DNA of 64,000 nt from Diphasiastrum complanatum (lineage: Eukaryota; Streptophyta; Lycopodiopsida; Lycopodiales; Lycopodiaceae). The stretch covers positions 2,571,923 through 2,635,922 of the forward strand of contig CM055107.1 in NCBI GenBank assembly GCA_029204225.1, in the 5' to 3' direction. Positions within the stretch are counted from its first letter, which is position 1. Each line of letters opens with the position of its first letter. Of the stretch, positions 11,040 to 23,175 are shown in pieces. Made by a program: the position numbers and the translations under genes. A model generated the notes under the pieces. The model saw only the letters and a program-made list of their open reading frames with translations, was not told the origin of the DNA and did not search any database.

Positions 11040-11254
11040 CATTCGTTGTATTTGGAATCACCATATTTCTAACTTATTCAAAGCATGAGTTCAACTTTTA
11101 GCTTTTTTTCTGGTTGGGCACCCAAGAATATGTATAAACTTGGTCTTTTTGACTAGCAAAAGGTAGGGGCACCAGAAATTTTCATTTTGCTACTATTTGT
11201 CAATTCGTGCTTTTTGTGAAGATCAATGTACCCTTATATTTCCTACAATAGGGT
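11040..11254. repeat. Diffuse interspersed repeat, left part (host of the copia insertion)
   Basis: Shares ordered short matches with 25980-26230: CACCCAAGAATATG / GCACTTAAGAATATG, GCAAAAGGTAGGG, TTTTTGTGAAGATC / TTTTTGTGGACC and CCTACAATAGGGTGC / CTATTGTAGGACGC. The copia element at 11260 interrupts it; it continues after 16787 with TTCTACTGTACTTTACAGATC. Confidence 0.4.
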
Positions 11255-11259
11255 GCTTC
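11255..11259. repeat. Target site duplication GCTTC (left) of the copia element
   Basis: GCTTC directly before the 5' LTR is repeated at 16782-16786 directly after the 3' LTR. Five base pairs is the usual size for Ty1/copia integration. Confidence 0.9.
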
Positions 11260-11761
11260 TGTTGGAATGTAAATGGAATTGCTTACATTACCATAGGTTA
11301 CTTTGACCCAAAAGGTCGAGAGTTGTGTAACCATGGTCATTTATTATATTAGGCCTACTAAACTTAGAGTTAGCTAAGTTAGTATGAAATTAACTTGGTA
11401 GGGACTCATGGGTCCACTAGGCCTAATTGTGACATTAAGTACCCCAACTTGACATATTGGAGGTACCTTATTCTTTCTATGTAACTTATAAAAAGTTGGA
11501 TAGTCAATAGTCAAGTAGTTGGAAAGCCAATAGTCAAGTAGTTGGATAGCCAATAGTCATGAAGTTAGATAGTCATCTTGGACTATATATATGTGTGCAT
11601 CCCATTTGTATAAGACACTTTTTTAAGCAATACTGACTGTTCTCCTTGGCTGTCCACGAGTTTCTACAAGAGGGTTTCTAGCCATCTCTCTCTTTCTTTT
11701 GAGAATGCTTTGTGTGATTGAATAGTTAAGATTCTGGATCCTTAGGCTTCTATTTCCTACA
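11260..11761 (+). repeat. 5' LTR of the copia element
   Basis: TGTTGGAATG...TATTTCCTACA. TATA-like GACTATATATATGTG lies near 11580-11597, fitting a promoter. Three to four tandem copies of a roughly 23-bp unit (AGTAGTTGGATAGCCAATAGTC type) lie at about 11493-11575. It is nearly identical to 16280-16781. Confidence 0.95.
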
Positions 11762-11774
11762 TCGTATCAGAGCC
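11762..11774 (+). other. Primer binding site (tRNA-iMet type)
   Basis: TCGTATCAGAGCC directly follows the 5' LTR; it differs by one base from the usual TGGTATCAGAGCC complementary to the 3' end of initiator tRNA-Met. Confidence 0.85.
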
Positions 11775-12359
11775 TTTAGGTGATCATATTGCTTGCAAGA
11801 GGGCGCCCAATAGGAAGCTATCTTCTTCCCCTTCTGGTTGCAAAAAATCATCAAGCTGCTGATTTTTGCAGGAGAAGAATCTGTTCATCTTCTTATAGCT
11901 TTTTTGCAGGAAATTGCAGGGCACCTTCATCTATTTGGGAGCTAGCAGTAGGGCGCCCATGCTCAAACCAATTGCACGTGATCTTGACTCAATTGCATGC
12001 TGAAAATTTCAGATTTATTTCTTAAATGAAGATACATGTGTTTTGGACACATTTCTTGCTGAAATTTCCCTGTTGGTGAGCTTGGAGTAGGGCGCTACCA
12101 TCAGCTCTATATGCACATAGTGTGCACTCTTTTCAGCCACAAATTTTTGGTTTTGGTTTTGGCTTCATTCGAAGTCTACCTATTTGTGAGCATTCTGTTT
12201 TTTTGTGCAGAAATCAGCCACCTATTGCATTACTTGTTGAGCAAATTGCATGTGGAGTATTGCAATCTATTGTGCTCATAATTTCAACTTTGAGGTTGCT
12301 GCCTTTGAGTAGATTTTGTCTTGTCTATTTCCTATCTACTACAAGCTGATTTTTCTGTT

Positions 12360-14414
12360 ATGGCTAAAGAATCGGAGTCTATTGGTTCTTTATTTAATGA
12401 AGATAGGCTGGATGGCACAAACTATTCCTTGTGGTGCTACATGATAAAGAACCTTCTAATTGCTAAAGGTTTGTGGGAAGTAGTTAATGGTGACGAAGAA
12501 AGGCCGCCTACCTTGGCACCTATTACACCATCTAGAACAACTACTTCTTCAACTACGGAGGTGTCTTCCGATAAGCAAAAGAAGTGGGATCGACGAGATG
12601 CACAAGCACATTCCGTCATTGCATTATGAGTGAAGAGATCCATCCTTCCACATATTAGATCATGCAAGACTTCCAAAAGTGCTTGGGAGACTCTTGCAAA
12701 GATTTTTCAAGTAAAGAATGCGGCAAAAGTGGTATATCTTCGAAATCAACTTTCTATTTTGAAGATGCAAGAAGGTGATTTGCTTACAAACCACTTGACG
12801 AAGATCAAGGATCTTCGAGAGGAGCTTCTTAGTATTGATGAGGTTATTGAGAACTCACAATCTGTATCTATTACTCTCAACTCTCTTCCTAATTCTTACC
12901 TTCCATTTGTGTCATCATTGAGTATTTCTCTTAGGGGACAACAAATCTCCTTCGACAAACTTGTTGGCTTACTTCTTCAAGAAGAGCAAACAAGGATCAA
13001 CTTTGGTGAACAAGAAGATCAAGCTTTCTTTGCAAAAGGCAAAGGCAAAGGCAAGTGGAAAGGGAAGCCTTCTTTCAAAACTTCCAAAGATGATCAAAAA
13101 TCTAAGGAAGCTCAAGATCAAGACTCCAAGAAGAAGGGTAAGTGCCACTATTGCAAGAAGTTTGGACATCACATCAAAGAATGTAGAAGGCTTGCAAAGG
13201 AAAAAGAGAAAGGTAACGATATAAGAACCGCAATCATTACTTTGAAACAACAATTTGGAAAGGAGGATAATCTTTTCAATAATGATTATGCTTTTGTCAC
13301 TAATAATCTCATCTCTCCTAAAGACGAGATTTCTGCCACTTCAAATCTTGCTGGTTTTTCAGCAGAAAACAGCTCATCTTCAGCTTTACAAGTTGCTGTT
13401 TTTTCATCTATTGATTGGGTGATTGATAGCGGTGCCACACGCCATATGACTTATCACAAAGAAGTCTTCACAAAGCTTGTGAAAGTGCATGATGGAAGCA
13501 AAGTTCAAGGTGTTAATAACACCTCTTATCCTATCAAAGGTATTGGAGTGATCCCCATTATCTTACCCAATGGTGAGGAAAAGTACATTCGTAATGTACT
13601 TTATGTTCCAAAAATAAAAAAGAATCTCATTTTGGTCTCTACAATTATGAACCAAGGATTGGTTGTGGAATTCAAAGAAGACAAATGTCTTATCAAAGAC
13701 CCAAAGAGATCTCTTATGATCATTGCTTCGGGAACATTACGTGGTGGATTGTTCCTTATGGATACCTATGAGCGAAGAGCTTCATCATCTTTTTGTCTTG
13801 TTGCATCAAGTTCACATTCTTTGGAGTTGGCTGAATTATGGCATGCTAGGTTTGGACATCTCAACTTTGCTAGCTTGAAGATGTTGAAAAGATTCAATAT
13901 GGTTGAAGACATTCCTAATATTGAGCATTCCGAAGGACATGTATGCAAAGGATGCATACTTGGAAAATTTCAAAGGCAAGCTTTTCCAATTGATGGAACT
14001 ATTCGAGTTGATGGCAAATTTGATTTGGTTCATAGTGATGTATGTGGTCCAATGAGAACCGAATCCATTGGAAGGTGTAAGTACTTTGTTACTTTTATTG
14101 ATGACCTTTCAAGATTTACATGGATTTATCCTATGAAGGCAAAATCTGAAGTTTTTCAACGCTTTAAGGATTTTCTAGCAATGATAGAAAACCAGTTTGG
14201 GCACTCTTTGAAGATCTTACGTACCGACCGAGGAGGGGAATATATAAAGAATACGTTTGGTACTTATCTTCAAAGCAAAGGTATCCATCATCAAATGACA
14301 ACCCCTTACACACCTCAACAAAATGGTGTTGCCGAAAGAAAGACTCGCACTATCATGGAGATGGCTCGATGCATGCTCAAGGCAAAGGGCCTACCTCACA
14401 AGTTTTTTGGCTGA
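12360..14414 (+). pseudogene. copia gag-protease-integrase polyprotein (TGA at 12627, frameshift near 14405)
   Basis: The ATG at 12360 opens gag: DGTNYSLWCYMIKNLL (UBN2-type N-terminus), TSKSAWETLAKIFQ and a zinc knuckle CHYCKKFGHHIKEC at about 13141-13185. Protease: VIDSGATRHMT (D-S-G-A) near 13420. Integrase: HHCC region HARFGHL...CKGCILGKF (13840-13970), then the core with HSDVCGPM, LRTDRGGEY and NGVAERKTRT as the D, D, E blocks. A TGA at 12627-12629 stands where Trp is expected, and the frame is otherwise open to 14414. There an extra or missing T in a T run (HKFFG-stop instead of HKFLAEAV) shifts the frame. Confidence 0.9.
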
Positions 14415-15423
14415 AGCGGTTATAACGGCGGCTTACATTAGTAATCGGTGTCCTACTAAAGCCTTGAAGGTATTAACTCCTTATGAAGTTTGGTATGGTA
14501 AGAAGCCTATTGTTTCTCACTTACGCATCTTTGGATGCACGGCTTATGCTTTCATTCCCGATAAGCTAAGAACCAAGCTTGATGATAAAGGAGTTAAATG
14601 CATATTTGTTGGCTATAGTAGTGAAAGCAAAGGCTATAGGTTGTTCAATATGGATACTAATAAAATCATAGTACGTCGTGATGTTCATTTTGATGAAAAG
14701 ACCTCCTATGATGTTGCACCCACTCATGTCATGAACGGGGACTTCCCCCATGATGCATATGTTGAAATATTTACAGATTTGGTTTTGCCATCTAATCATG
14801 AAGAGAAGGGACTGCCATCTACTTCTAGTGGACAGCCCACTACTCCTTCAATTTTGCAGCCCATAGTTCATCAAGAAGAACCTATTTATGGTGAAGAGCA
14901 GCCTGTTGAAGACATTGGACAGCAAGGTCCAATTTCGGAAAACATTGGACAACAAGGTCCAAGTTCGGAACACTTTGGACAGCAAAGTGTTGACAAAGGT
15001 AAGGCTATTGGACAGCCCAAACCAATCCCTAAATGGTTGTTGCAGACTTTGCAGGACAGCAAAGTGGATCATTTTTATGAAGGGAAGACTTGTGCCTCTA
15101 CTAAATCAGTAGAATTTGCTGATTTTTATAATTTTGCTCTTATTTCTATTGAGGATGGTGCAATAGAACCTGTTTTTTATGAGCAGGCCAGCGGAGTAAA
15201 ATGTTGGGAGGATGCGATGCAAGAGGAGTACAACTCACTCATGAAGAACCACACTTGGGTTCTTGTTGATCTTCCACATGGGGCTGGAATCTTCATCTCT
15301 CAACAACGATACATTGCGCAGATGTTGAAGCAATTTTTTTTTTTAAGTCACCGCAAGTTGATGCATGCAATGGATGCATTAGTGAAAAGTTTCATGCGAA
15401 ACCTTTTCAATTTGATGTTTTAG
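14402..15423 (+). pseudogene. copia integrase C-terminus, linker and RT scrap (RT core deleted)
   Basis: Resumes after the frameshift with FLAEAVITAAYISNRCPTKA, then HLRIFGCTAYAFIP and GVKCIFVGYSSESKGYRLF (integrase C-terminal region), and a linker with three copies of a 10-residue repeat of the IGQQGPxSEx type (about 14914-15000). RT starts with WEDAMQEEYNSLMKNHTWVL. At about 15279 it jumps to GIFISQQRYIAQMLKQF, normally found more than 150 residues further on, after the YVDD box. The catalytic RT core is therefore deleted, and the product could not reverse transcribe. Confidence 0.85.
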
Positions 15424-15589
15424 CAAAGGCTGAAAAATTCAAGCACTCTTTGGAACCTTTTTGTACTAATCGAGGAGGGAGTCAACATGTGTCAAAAAAT
15501 CTTCTATGTCATCCCATGCCTCTTCGAGGGACAGCTTTGATGACGCCATCGTTGATGCATCTCTTGATAGTTTGCTAAATTTTTATGAT

Positions 15590-15960
15590 GAAGATATTGG
15601 ACAGCAGGTTCAGTCATCTTCTTTTGGTCATTTACAGCCCATTTTACATCATGAGCAGTCCATTATGCTTCAGGAACAGCCTGCGGAAGATTATGGACAA
15701 CATGGTCCATGTTGGGAACACTTTGGGCAGCAAAGTGTTGAACAGCCCATAACAGTTCCTTGTTGGCTATTGGAGACTTTGTAGGACAGCAAAGAAATAT
15801 CTTACTACGAAAGGAAGGCACATGCCTCTTTAAAATCAGTACCTCTTGCTGATTTTTTTGGTTCTACACTTACTCTTCATCATGATGTTTGTACATTGCC
15901 TATTCTATGTGAGCAAGTCATTGATGGTAAGGTTCGGGAGAATGTGATGCCAAAAGAGTT
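15590..15960 (+). pseudogene. Diverged second copy of the copia IN-RT linker
   Basis: Repeats the order of 14850-15215: QPILHHEQ, EDYGQHGPCWEHFGQQSV, PCWLLETL-stop-DSKE, then a weaker match to the start of RT. The matching first copy reads EHFGQQSV and PKWLLQTLQDSKV. By eye the DNA is roughly 70% identical, far less than the LTRs, so this is not a recent tandem duplication. It may have been captured from a related subfamily by template switching. Confidence 0.65.
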
Positions 15961-16271
15961 TGGTACTCTTTTGTATTGTCCTTATGATAAGAAGTATTTT
16001 CGAATGATGTGGGAGCCTATGATGGATTACAAGTCCATGTTTCGACTTATTGCCGAGTTTATGTTGGTTCCCTACTTCGGATGGAGCATGCAAATCCTCA
16101 CCCTTCGACTTGATGCTTCATTATTACGCATTCTTTTCCTTTTATATGTTGGACATGATTGGAGATGAGATTTCGACTACTTCGGAGCGAAGTTTATTTG
16201 GCGACATGAAGTTCGGACAGCAAGTTGCATTTTCGAAAAGTTACTTCATGTTATGTTATGCATTTCCATGT

Positions 16272-16279
16272 AAGGAGGG
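16272..16279 (+). other. Polypurine tract of the copia element
   Basis: AAGGAGGG directly before the 3' LTR, the expected primer for plus-strand cDNA synthesis. Confidence 0.85.
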
Positions 16280-16781
16280 TGTTGGAATGTAAATGGAATT
16301 GCTTACATTACCATAGGTTACTTTGACCCAAAAGGTCGAGAGTTGTGTAACCATGGTCATTTATTATATTAGGCCTACTAAACTTAGAGTTAGCTAAGTT
16401 AGTATGAAATTAACTTGGTAGGGACTCATGGGTCCACTAGGCCTAATTGTGACATTAAGTACCCCAACTTGACATATTGGAGGTACCTTATTCTTTCTAT
16501 GTAACCTATAGAAAGTTGGATAGTCAATAGTCAAGTAGTTGGAAAGCCAATAGTCAAGTAGTTGGATAGCCAATAGTCATGAAGTTAGATAGTCATCTTG
16601 GACTATATATATGTGTGCATCCCATTTGTATAAGACACTTTTTTAAGCAATACTGACTGTTCTCCTTGGCTGTCCACGAGTTTCTACAAGAGGGTTTCTA
16701 GCCATCTCTCTCTTTCTTTTGAGAATGCTTTGTGTGATTGAATAGTTAAGATTCTGGATCCTTAGTTTTCTATTTCCTACA
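16280..16781 (+). repeat. 3' LTR of the copia element
   Basis: Same 502-bp length as the 5' LTR. Hand comparison finds differences only at CTTATAAAAAG/CCTATAGAAAG and TTAGGCTTC/TTAGTTTTC. Confidence 0.95.
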
Positions 16782-16786
16782 GCTTC
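16782..16786. repeat. Target site duplication GCTTC (right)
   Basis: Matches 11255-11259 exactly. Confidence 0.9.
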
Positions 16787-16965
16787 TACTGTACTTTACA
16801 GATCTCGATTTGAATTTTGGATCCTTAGACATGGAGTTATTAAGATTTCTAGCTTGTATGATTTTCACTACTTTTTGACACCATCTTTTTTGCAATTTTG
16901 TGTAATTTCTTTTTATGAAAAATTGACCACTATTCCTCTTATAATAGGGCATCTTCGACTTCCTA
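16787..16965. repeat. Diffuse interspersed repeat, right part
   Basis: Continues the repeat split by the copia insertion. CTTATAATAGGGCATCTTC near 16938 repeats the motif found before the insertion (CCTACAATAGGGTGCTTC), so the repeat has an internal period. Related units lie at 26205-26600. Confidence 0.35.
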
Positions 16966-19495
16966 CTATGAATTTCTCCTCCCCTTGCACTTTACAGGGG
17001 AGAAGAATGTTGTAGTTCCTTTGTAGGATGACTTACACACTAGCATAGCAGTTATTGTACTAGCAATTCTTTGTGAATTGTTATATAATGATATTTTCAA
17101 GCCTTCATGAACTTCAAAATGTAACCCTAACCAAGCATAGAAAGATTCATTTTGAACTAGAATAAGACTTATGTTTTGATGTGAATCATGAAAATAGGTG
17201 GGACTCAAGAGTTTGATAATTGATTCAAGATTGATCATTAAGTGATTATAATGTACATTGCAATTTAAACACTAAAAAAGCACTTGCCTTTGCTATAATA
17301 AAAGGCTAGAAAAAAATTCCCCGCAAAGAAAAAAACAAAAACCGTAAACCGATTCACCAATTCTTTCCTGTTTCAAACCCTTTTCGAAAAGGCATTTCGA
17401 AAAGGTCCATGAAACATTGCAGTGTGAATTGTCATATGCACTTCAATGAAACGTAAAAGGGCTTGCATTCTTATCATAGTCCAGTGGTAGAACGTGTTCT
17501 GAAAAATTTATCAGAAATACCATCTATTGAATCCTGACAGACAACTTACCTGAATTCAAGTTTGGAAAATTGATATACATATGAAGTCACTTTATCATAT
17601 TTTCTGTCCACAAAATGAACGAGAATTCATCACCAGCATTTTAGTACCTGCAAAATGGGATTCAAGTAAAATATACCTTGCCACGATATACTCCTGAAGT
17701 TATTTCGTAACTTTATGTTCTTCTATTCGGTTTAACCTTGCATTATACATACGGCTATTTAGAAAGAATTTTAATTATTTCATAGCCTTTTTTAAAACTA
17801 GCTGGCTAGACTTTATTTGTTGGATTTGTGCAAGAATTTATCAGTGACTAAGGAACTCAACAATGCATTCTAAGTTTTGTTACAATAAGTTACCAAAATT
17901 TTATTCAAGAATTCAAACTTTTGACAGTCCATACCATTGTCATTCTTGATAGATAGATCAAGAAATCTAGCATACCTTCTTCATGAACTTCACTGATGTC
18001 TCAAGAAAAACACTCAATCTGTTCCTACAACAAAGCTAAATTTGCTATTGAAGGACTTGTTTCCAACCAATCAATCTTGATTAACAAAAAACTGAAAATG
18101 AAACAACTTTCTTGACATGGTGGAACATGATCTCCCTCTTTCCTCTTTACTGGCTCTGCACGAGTTCTTGAATTATTGTCATTTTCCACACTTCTAGGGC
18201 CACAATGATTCCACTAGGCCTTTCATGCATGCTGGTGAGCCAGAAGTTCATCAAGGATGCCACCCTCATGCGGACATGTAGTACTTGTTTGAGCCATGAG
18301 ACAAGTATTTCTGTTTGCAACCTTGTACTTGAGTGTGTATAAATCTTTCTCACACCACTTTACTATTACTGACAAGAATCACCTTTTGATCTTGCATTGA
18401 TCTAAGGAATAGAACCTGACGCATGGCTAATGCCATGGTTTATAGCCATAATTGAACATCATACAGATATTTTTGTTTCTCATCCAGCTCATATCCAAAC
18501 CTGTAGACTTCCAAGCAGACAATATTGGATCTTTATTTAGCAGAATAGGGGTACTTTGCATGAACAAGAGGATTAATCTATTCAAGACTTAGCATCAGAT
18601 CTGTTCCGAACATGGGAATGCTAATAGCCAGGCACTGAACTGCCACTTGGAATGAGCACATACGATGGTGTAAAGCAAACAACAAGATATGAATGAAAGA
18701 AAACAGGGGTTGTACCTTTGTTTTTTTCTTCTGCTGGGCACATGATTATCACAGGAGGAGGTTGGCTACTTGTAACCTAAATCAACCAATGCTCCAGCAC
18801 TGAGTGCACTGCATAGGCTTCTAGATGCCCACGAGTTGCTTGCTTGTCATTTTTAACTGAAGGCTTGGCCATACATGATCCCTTCTGCTTGCCGTCTGTT
18901 TGCTAATCAGCTGTGGTCAGCCCATTGACATATGTGCTAGCTCAGCCAGGCGCGCAGCAAAAATCGAGCAGGTACTAACATCACAACAAAAAGAGATCCC
19001 CTGCCTGGAATAAGCATGCTGCCGATCAGCGTCCTGTCAATCTGCATGAGACAGCTCTGAACCAGAGCTCCGTTGCCTAAGAAACTCTCTTGTACTGTTA
19101 TTGGGCTGGCTCATGCATCCTATGGATCTGCTAGGCTGGGCTACCTTGCAACACAGGCCTGCAGGTGGAGTCATGGATAATTTATGCACCCAAAATCCAG
19201 CCTCACGAATCCATGAGAAGCAACAGTTGTTCTACTGATGGTGTTCGTCAGTTTCTTAGCTGGCCATCAGATTGATGTGTTCAGGCTGACTGCACCACAG
19301 AACTTGGGAAATGTGCATGTTCTTCATGTTGCACGCATTGAGTTTCTTGTAGTGCAGGCCTGAAAATGGCATGCTGAAGCTGAAACAAAGTGATTTGAGC
19401 TAAACGTTCAGCATTCCACTCCAGTCATGAGGACCCATGCAAATTCTATTACTGATAGATTCTTAAGAAATTTTAATGGGCTTTCTAAATCACAC
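16966..19495. other. No recognisable gene
   Basis: AT-rich decayed DNA with only short, unrelated open frames. A weak tRNA-like A box (TAGTCCAGTGGTAGAAC, about 17478) with a poor B box (TTGAATCC, about 17528) could be a SINE or tRNA relict. A TTTCGAAAAGGTCCATGAA stretch near 17393-17415 recurs near 38588-38607. Confidence 0.4.
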
Positions 19496-19499
19496 AAGG

Positions 19500-20400
19500 C
19501 AGAAACATTGAGCCTTCGGATTGCTCAGGCAATTGCCACATATGCTTGAGAAAAACTTGGAAAGTCCTTTTGTGTGTGAATGCACAACATGGATTCAGTA
19601 CACTTACAATGCTTGACCTGCAATCAACAATCGTTTTCCACAAGATTCTGCACTTCCACATTTCATCCAAACAAGACCTTGTCAAATTCAAACTTCCACG
19701 GGATTCTGTTCTCATAAATGAACCAAATGTGCTTTTTCCTAGCCCACCAAAACTTGGATTCCATTCACATGTAAATATGATTTCACAAGATGCTGTTCCA
19801 CAAATAAATCTAACCACGAAGTCAACCATTGATCCCATAAAGCTCGGATACTCATTCAAACAAATGAAGTGGTAAACTCTGTGACCTACTTATTTATGGA
19901 TTTACATTATAGTGCTTCTACTGTCTACAAGAATGAATCCTCTCTCAAGGCTTGACGTGCTTATGTAGCCTTGCAAGAGCTATGACATTAGGTGCACTTA
20001 CCCCTAAAAGTAGGTGAACCAAGTTTCCCTCCTTTTGAGCATGAATACCGACCCAATACATGGACCAAACCTGTTATGTCTATTCGGGACATAACATTCC
20101 AATCTGCTACTGTGCTTGCCTCAAAAGTGCTGATGACTTTCAGAAATAGCATGCCCATGCATGAAGACAACCAATTTGCTTATCATATGGCGCTTCAATC
20201 AATTGAGATATTGCTACATCAATACTTTTCCAATGACTTCTTAGAAGCTCCAAGTCCCTAGTCATAGAGTCGACGTTATCAATCGACTCTCACATCCTCA
20301 ATTGCTCCGTGTTGGGCCCTTCTCACTCCCACCAATGGGAACAATAGTCGAAGCGTGATGGTATTGTTACATTCTTGTGGTATGCAAGGTCTATTGGATT
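19500..20400 (-). pseudogene. Old hAT (DUF659) transposase relict, N-terminal half
   Basis: Collinear with 2040-2930 of the first hAT gene in the same orientation. GTGAATGCACAACATGGATTC near 19575 pairs with the CAAHC region. GCCCATGCATGAAGACAACC with ATGGCGCTTCAATC near 20150-20200 pairs with the LVNILVSSC block. CTCCGTGTTGGGCCCTTCTC near 20305 pairs with the GVEWEGP block. Frames are shattered, so it is an old fossil. Confidence 0.5.
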
Positions 20401-21475
20401 GGCTTGACACAAGATGTATATGATTGATAGCGCTAGCTTGTTCATCCAATTGGCATTGCTAGAGACTTTTTTAGTATTTGGCAACCTCATTCTTCATTCT
20501 TATTTGAGGTATTAGGTACTCATTGATACTTTGTTGGTGTTCTTGAGCATTGGTACGATGATATGATCTATTAGCAACAGCTGTATTCTTATTGATAGAG
20601 CTACATCATTTGTCATATGGAGTGTGTGCCTTGGTGATCCTGATACCTTTTGGGTCTTATGACTAATTTGGTATGTTCACATATATAACAGCCTTGCAAG
20701 AGAGATTTATCATGATGCCCTCACTTGGCATTCTTGGGCCATATGTGTCCCTTTGACAGATTTTCATGTTTTCATTCAATAAACTACGCTTTTCATGTTG
20801 GGCTTTGTATTTTAACATGGATACTTTATGTAGTAGCTTATTAGCATATGCACTTTTGCAGCTTGTACAACAGCTTCTGTTAACGACATTTTCAACAAAT
20901 GCAGTTTCATTCTTCTATCTTGTAGCAAGTACATTAGTTTAGTTTCATTTTAGTGGATAATTTCTTACAACCCACAGGAAGGCCATGTTGTTGAGTGTGG
21001 GATTGTTATGGACATAGTTCCATATTTCTCTATAAATATGATTTCCAACTATTTGTGCACCATTATTTCTAGTCCCAACCACTAAGTTTGAAGTATCAAC
21101 TAATAGTTGGACCTAGAATGTAGTGCACTACAATAGGGGGACATACAAAGTTCCTACGTCTTTATTTTTTGCTCTTTGGATCCTTCTAGAAGTTTCTAGA
21201 TTGGTATGAATAGTAGCAGGAGACTCATCGATTAGTCAACTGATTTTTGTGTCATTTATATTCTTTGTAGAGTTCCATTTTTGGAGATTTTAGTTGGAGA
21301 TCTTCTTAAATCATCAGTAGCCTATGAATTTTATTGAGTTTTCTTAGTTGGAGAATGCCCTTTGCTGCTTTTATATTTCATTTCCTATAATAGTTGATTA
21401 ATTGAGGAAACTTTGAATTTACTTGAGATCTTTTAGTATTGGCCTCTCCTAAGGTCAAGTTTAGAAAATTACTTG
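20401..21475. other. No recognisable gene
   Basis: AT-rich sequence without open frames of note or recognisable element ends. Confidence 0.4.
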
Positions 21476-21479
21476 GCTT

Positions 21480-21880
21480 CAAACAATCTACCAATTATAT
21501 CATCAATTCTAGGCATAGGGTGTGCCTTTATTCAAGGCACTATAATCTACACGCATCCACATATATCCTTCATTCTTTTTCACAAGAATGGATGCTCCAT
21601 AAGGTGATTTACTAGGAGTAATAAATCCATTATCTAGAAGTTGTTTGATCTGTCTCTTGACTTATTCTTGCTCTAGCAAACTTGGTCTATATGGAGTACA
21701 AAGACAGTTCTAGTATTAGTCTCCATCTCAATCTCATGCTCAACAACTCCAGAAGACAAAACGCCATTAGGCAATTCTTTAATATTGACATCAACAAAAT
21801 TAGATAGAAGGCTAGACTCTTCTGAGAGTTGAGACTTGGAGTGTAACATCTCTAGTATTGGCGAAATATGTGGGCTCATT
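21480..21880 (-). pseudogene. Ty3/gypsy reverse transcriptase relict
   Basis: Reads SPYGASILVKKNEGYMWM then VDYSALNKGTP across about 21500-21620, which matches the gypsy RT N-terminus ([15 protein letters not shown]...CIDYRALNK). Upstream on the same strand, VEHEIEME and LLSNFVDVNIKELPNGV (about 21700-21830) match the protease-RT linker. Stops and frame changes break it. It does not match families A or B closely and is probably another lineage. Confidence 0.65.
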
Positions 21881-21889
21881 GAAGCAGAA

Positions 21890-23090
21890 TTTCCTTTTCC
21901 TTTTGCCTAAAGGTAGTTGTATGCATCCTCTAATGTACTATAGGGTTGACGCACCAAGACCACTTGTTTCCAAGCAGGTGCTGTATCTTTTAAAATGCAT
22001 CATGTCAAAAGATATAATGTCTTGGCAATGTCCAATGCTAAATTTGAGGTGAGGCACCCTCAAAAATGAGGCTCAAAGTAAAATAGTAGGCAGCCCAAGT
22101 TACACCACAAAAGACTTAGAAACAAAGTTATTTCTAGATATTAATAAAATATGGTGAAATAATCAACATGATGAAGTTCATCAATAAGACCATCTATTCA
22201 AGTAACAATACCAACTATTTATGGTATACTTGTACAACTTCATGTACTCCACATTAATCATGAATTATCATATTTTTTGATTTTTTGATAATATTGGCTC
22301 CTTTCAAGGATAATGAAAGGCAAACTTGTGTGCATCTTCCCATGTAATAAATATTGTCTAGTCTGTTCTAAAACATTTTAACGACTTAAAAATGCTTTTG
22401 TTCTAGCCATTGTACGCTAGTAAATGAAACTTATTGACAAAATTTAACAAGTTTGCTTTTATTGGCTAAAATTGGGTTCTTTGTACTACACTAAATCATG
22501 TACAATTGAAATTGTTTTGTTTAGCTGCATGAGTTTTCACTATAGATAGGCACTCAAACATTCATAGTGAGGCTATTAGATTGAGCTCAAATAACTTTGA
22601 ATTTTCCACAAGAAAATTTTTCTCCTTGAGTAAGAAATAGTAGCCTGGCATCACATACTTGCTCATTATCTATCTTCAATGCTTTTATCATATGCCTAAA
22701 CTTTCCATAGTTTGTGTTTCTCCTCACTAATGGATAGCAACGTTTTCACAGGAACTGGGAAGACAATTTGGAGTTGGGCAAGCAATTGAGTTGCACAACA
22801 AGCAACATCAAGTCATAAATCATAGAATTCTAATCACTTTTGCAAATTTTAAGCCTTTCATCGCATCGCCAGTAAAACGTGGCCGTGATCTCTTATGTCA
22901 AGGTACATTGCTTGGAAGCCGCTTTTTAGCTCAAAGCTCCAAGGGCCTTGTTCTAAGGAGCATCAACTCCAAAATACCATCAACATGATTTTGAGGATTG
23001 AGAACGCCTTTGTTAGTTGTGAACCTCCTCCTTTTCTTCATGAAAAGAGCTTGCATTTGCATGTGAACATTTTATTGCGGATCAAGACTC
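21890..23090. other. No recognisable gene
   Basis: No coding family, LTR or terminal repeat recognised. Confidence 0.4.
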
Positions 23091-23175
23091 ATGGCTATGG
23101 TAGACTACTCTCTCCCCCTCCTTCTCTCTAAATCCCATCCTTTTCTCCTCTTTTTTTCCCCCACCTCATTGTTTC

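Larger units (their letters stand above)
11260..16781 (+). mobile_element. Full-length but defective Ty1/copia retrotransposon
   Basis: Two 502-bp LTRs beginning TGTTGG and ending CCTACA, a tRNA-iMet-type primer site, a polypurine tract and a perfect GCTTC target duplication define a complete 5522-bp element. Order: 5' LTR, about 0.6 kb leader, gag, protease, integrase, IN-RT linker, then only a scrap of RT. The RT core and RNase H are absent, and a diverged second copy of the linker region lies at about 15590-15960. A premature TGA (12627) and a frameshift (about 14405) also break the polyprotein. The LTRs differ at about 4 of 502 positions by hand count, so it inserted recently, presumably with enzymes supplied by a related intact element. 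Confidence 0.95.
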
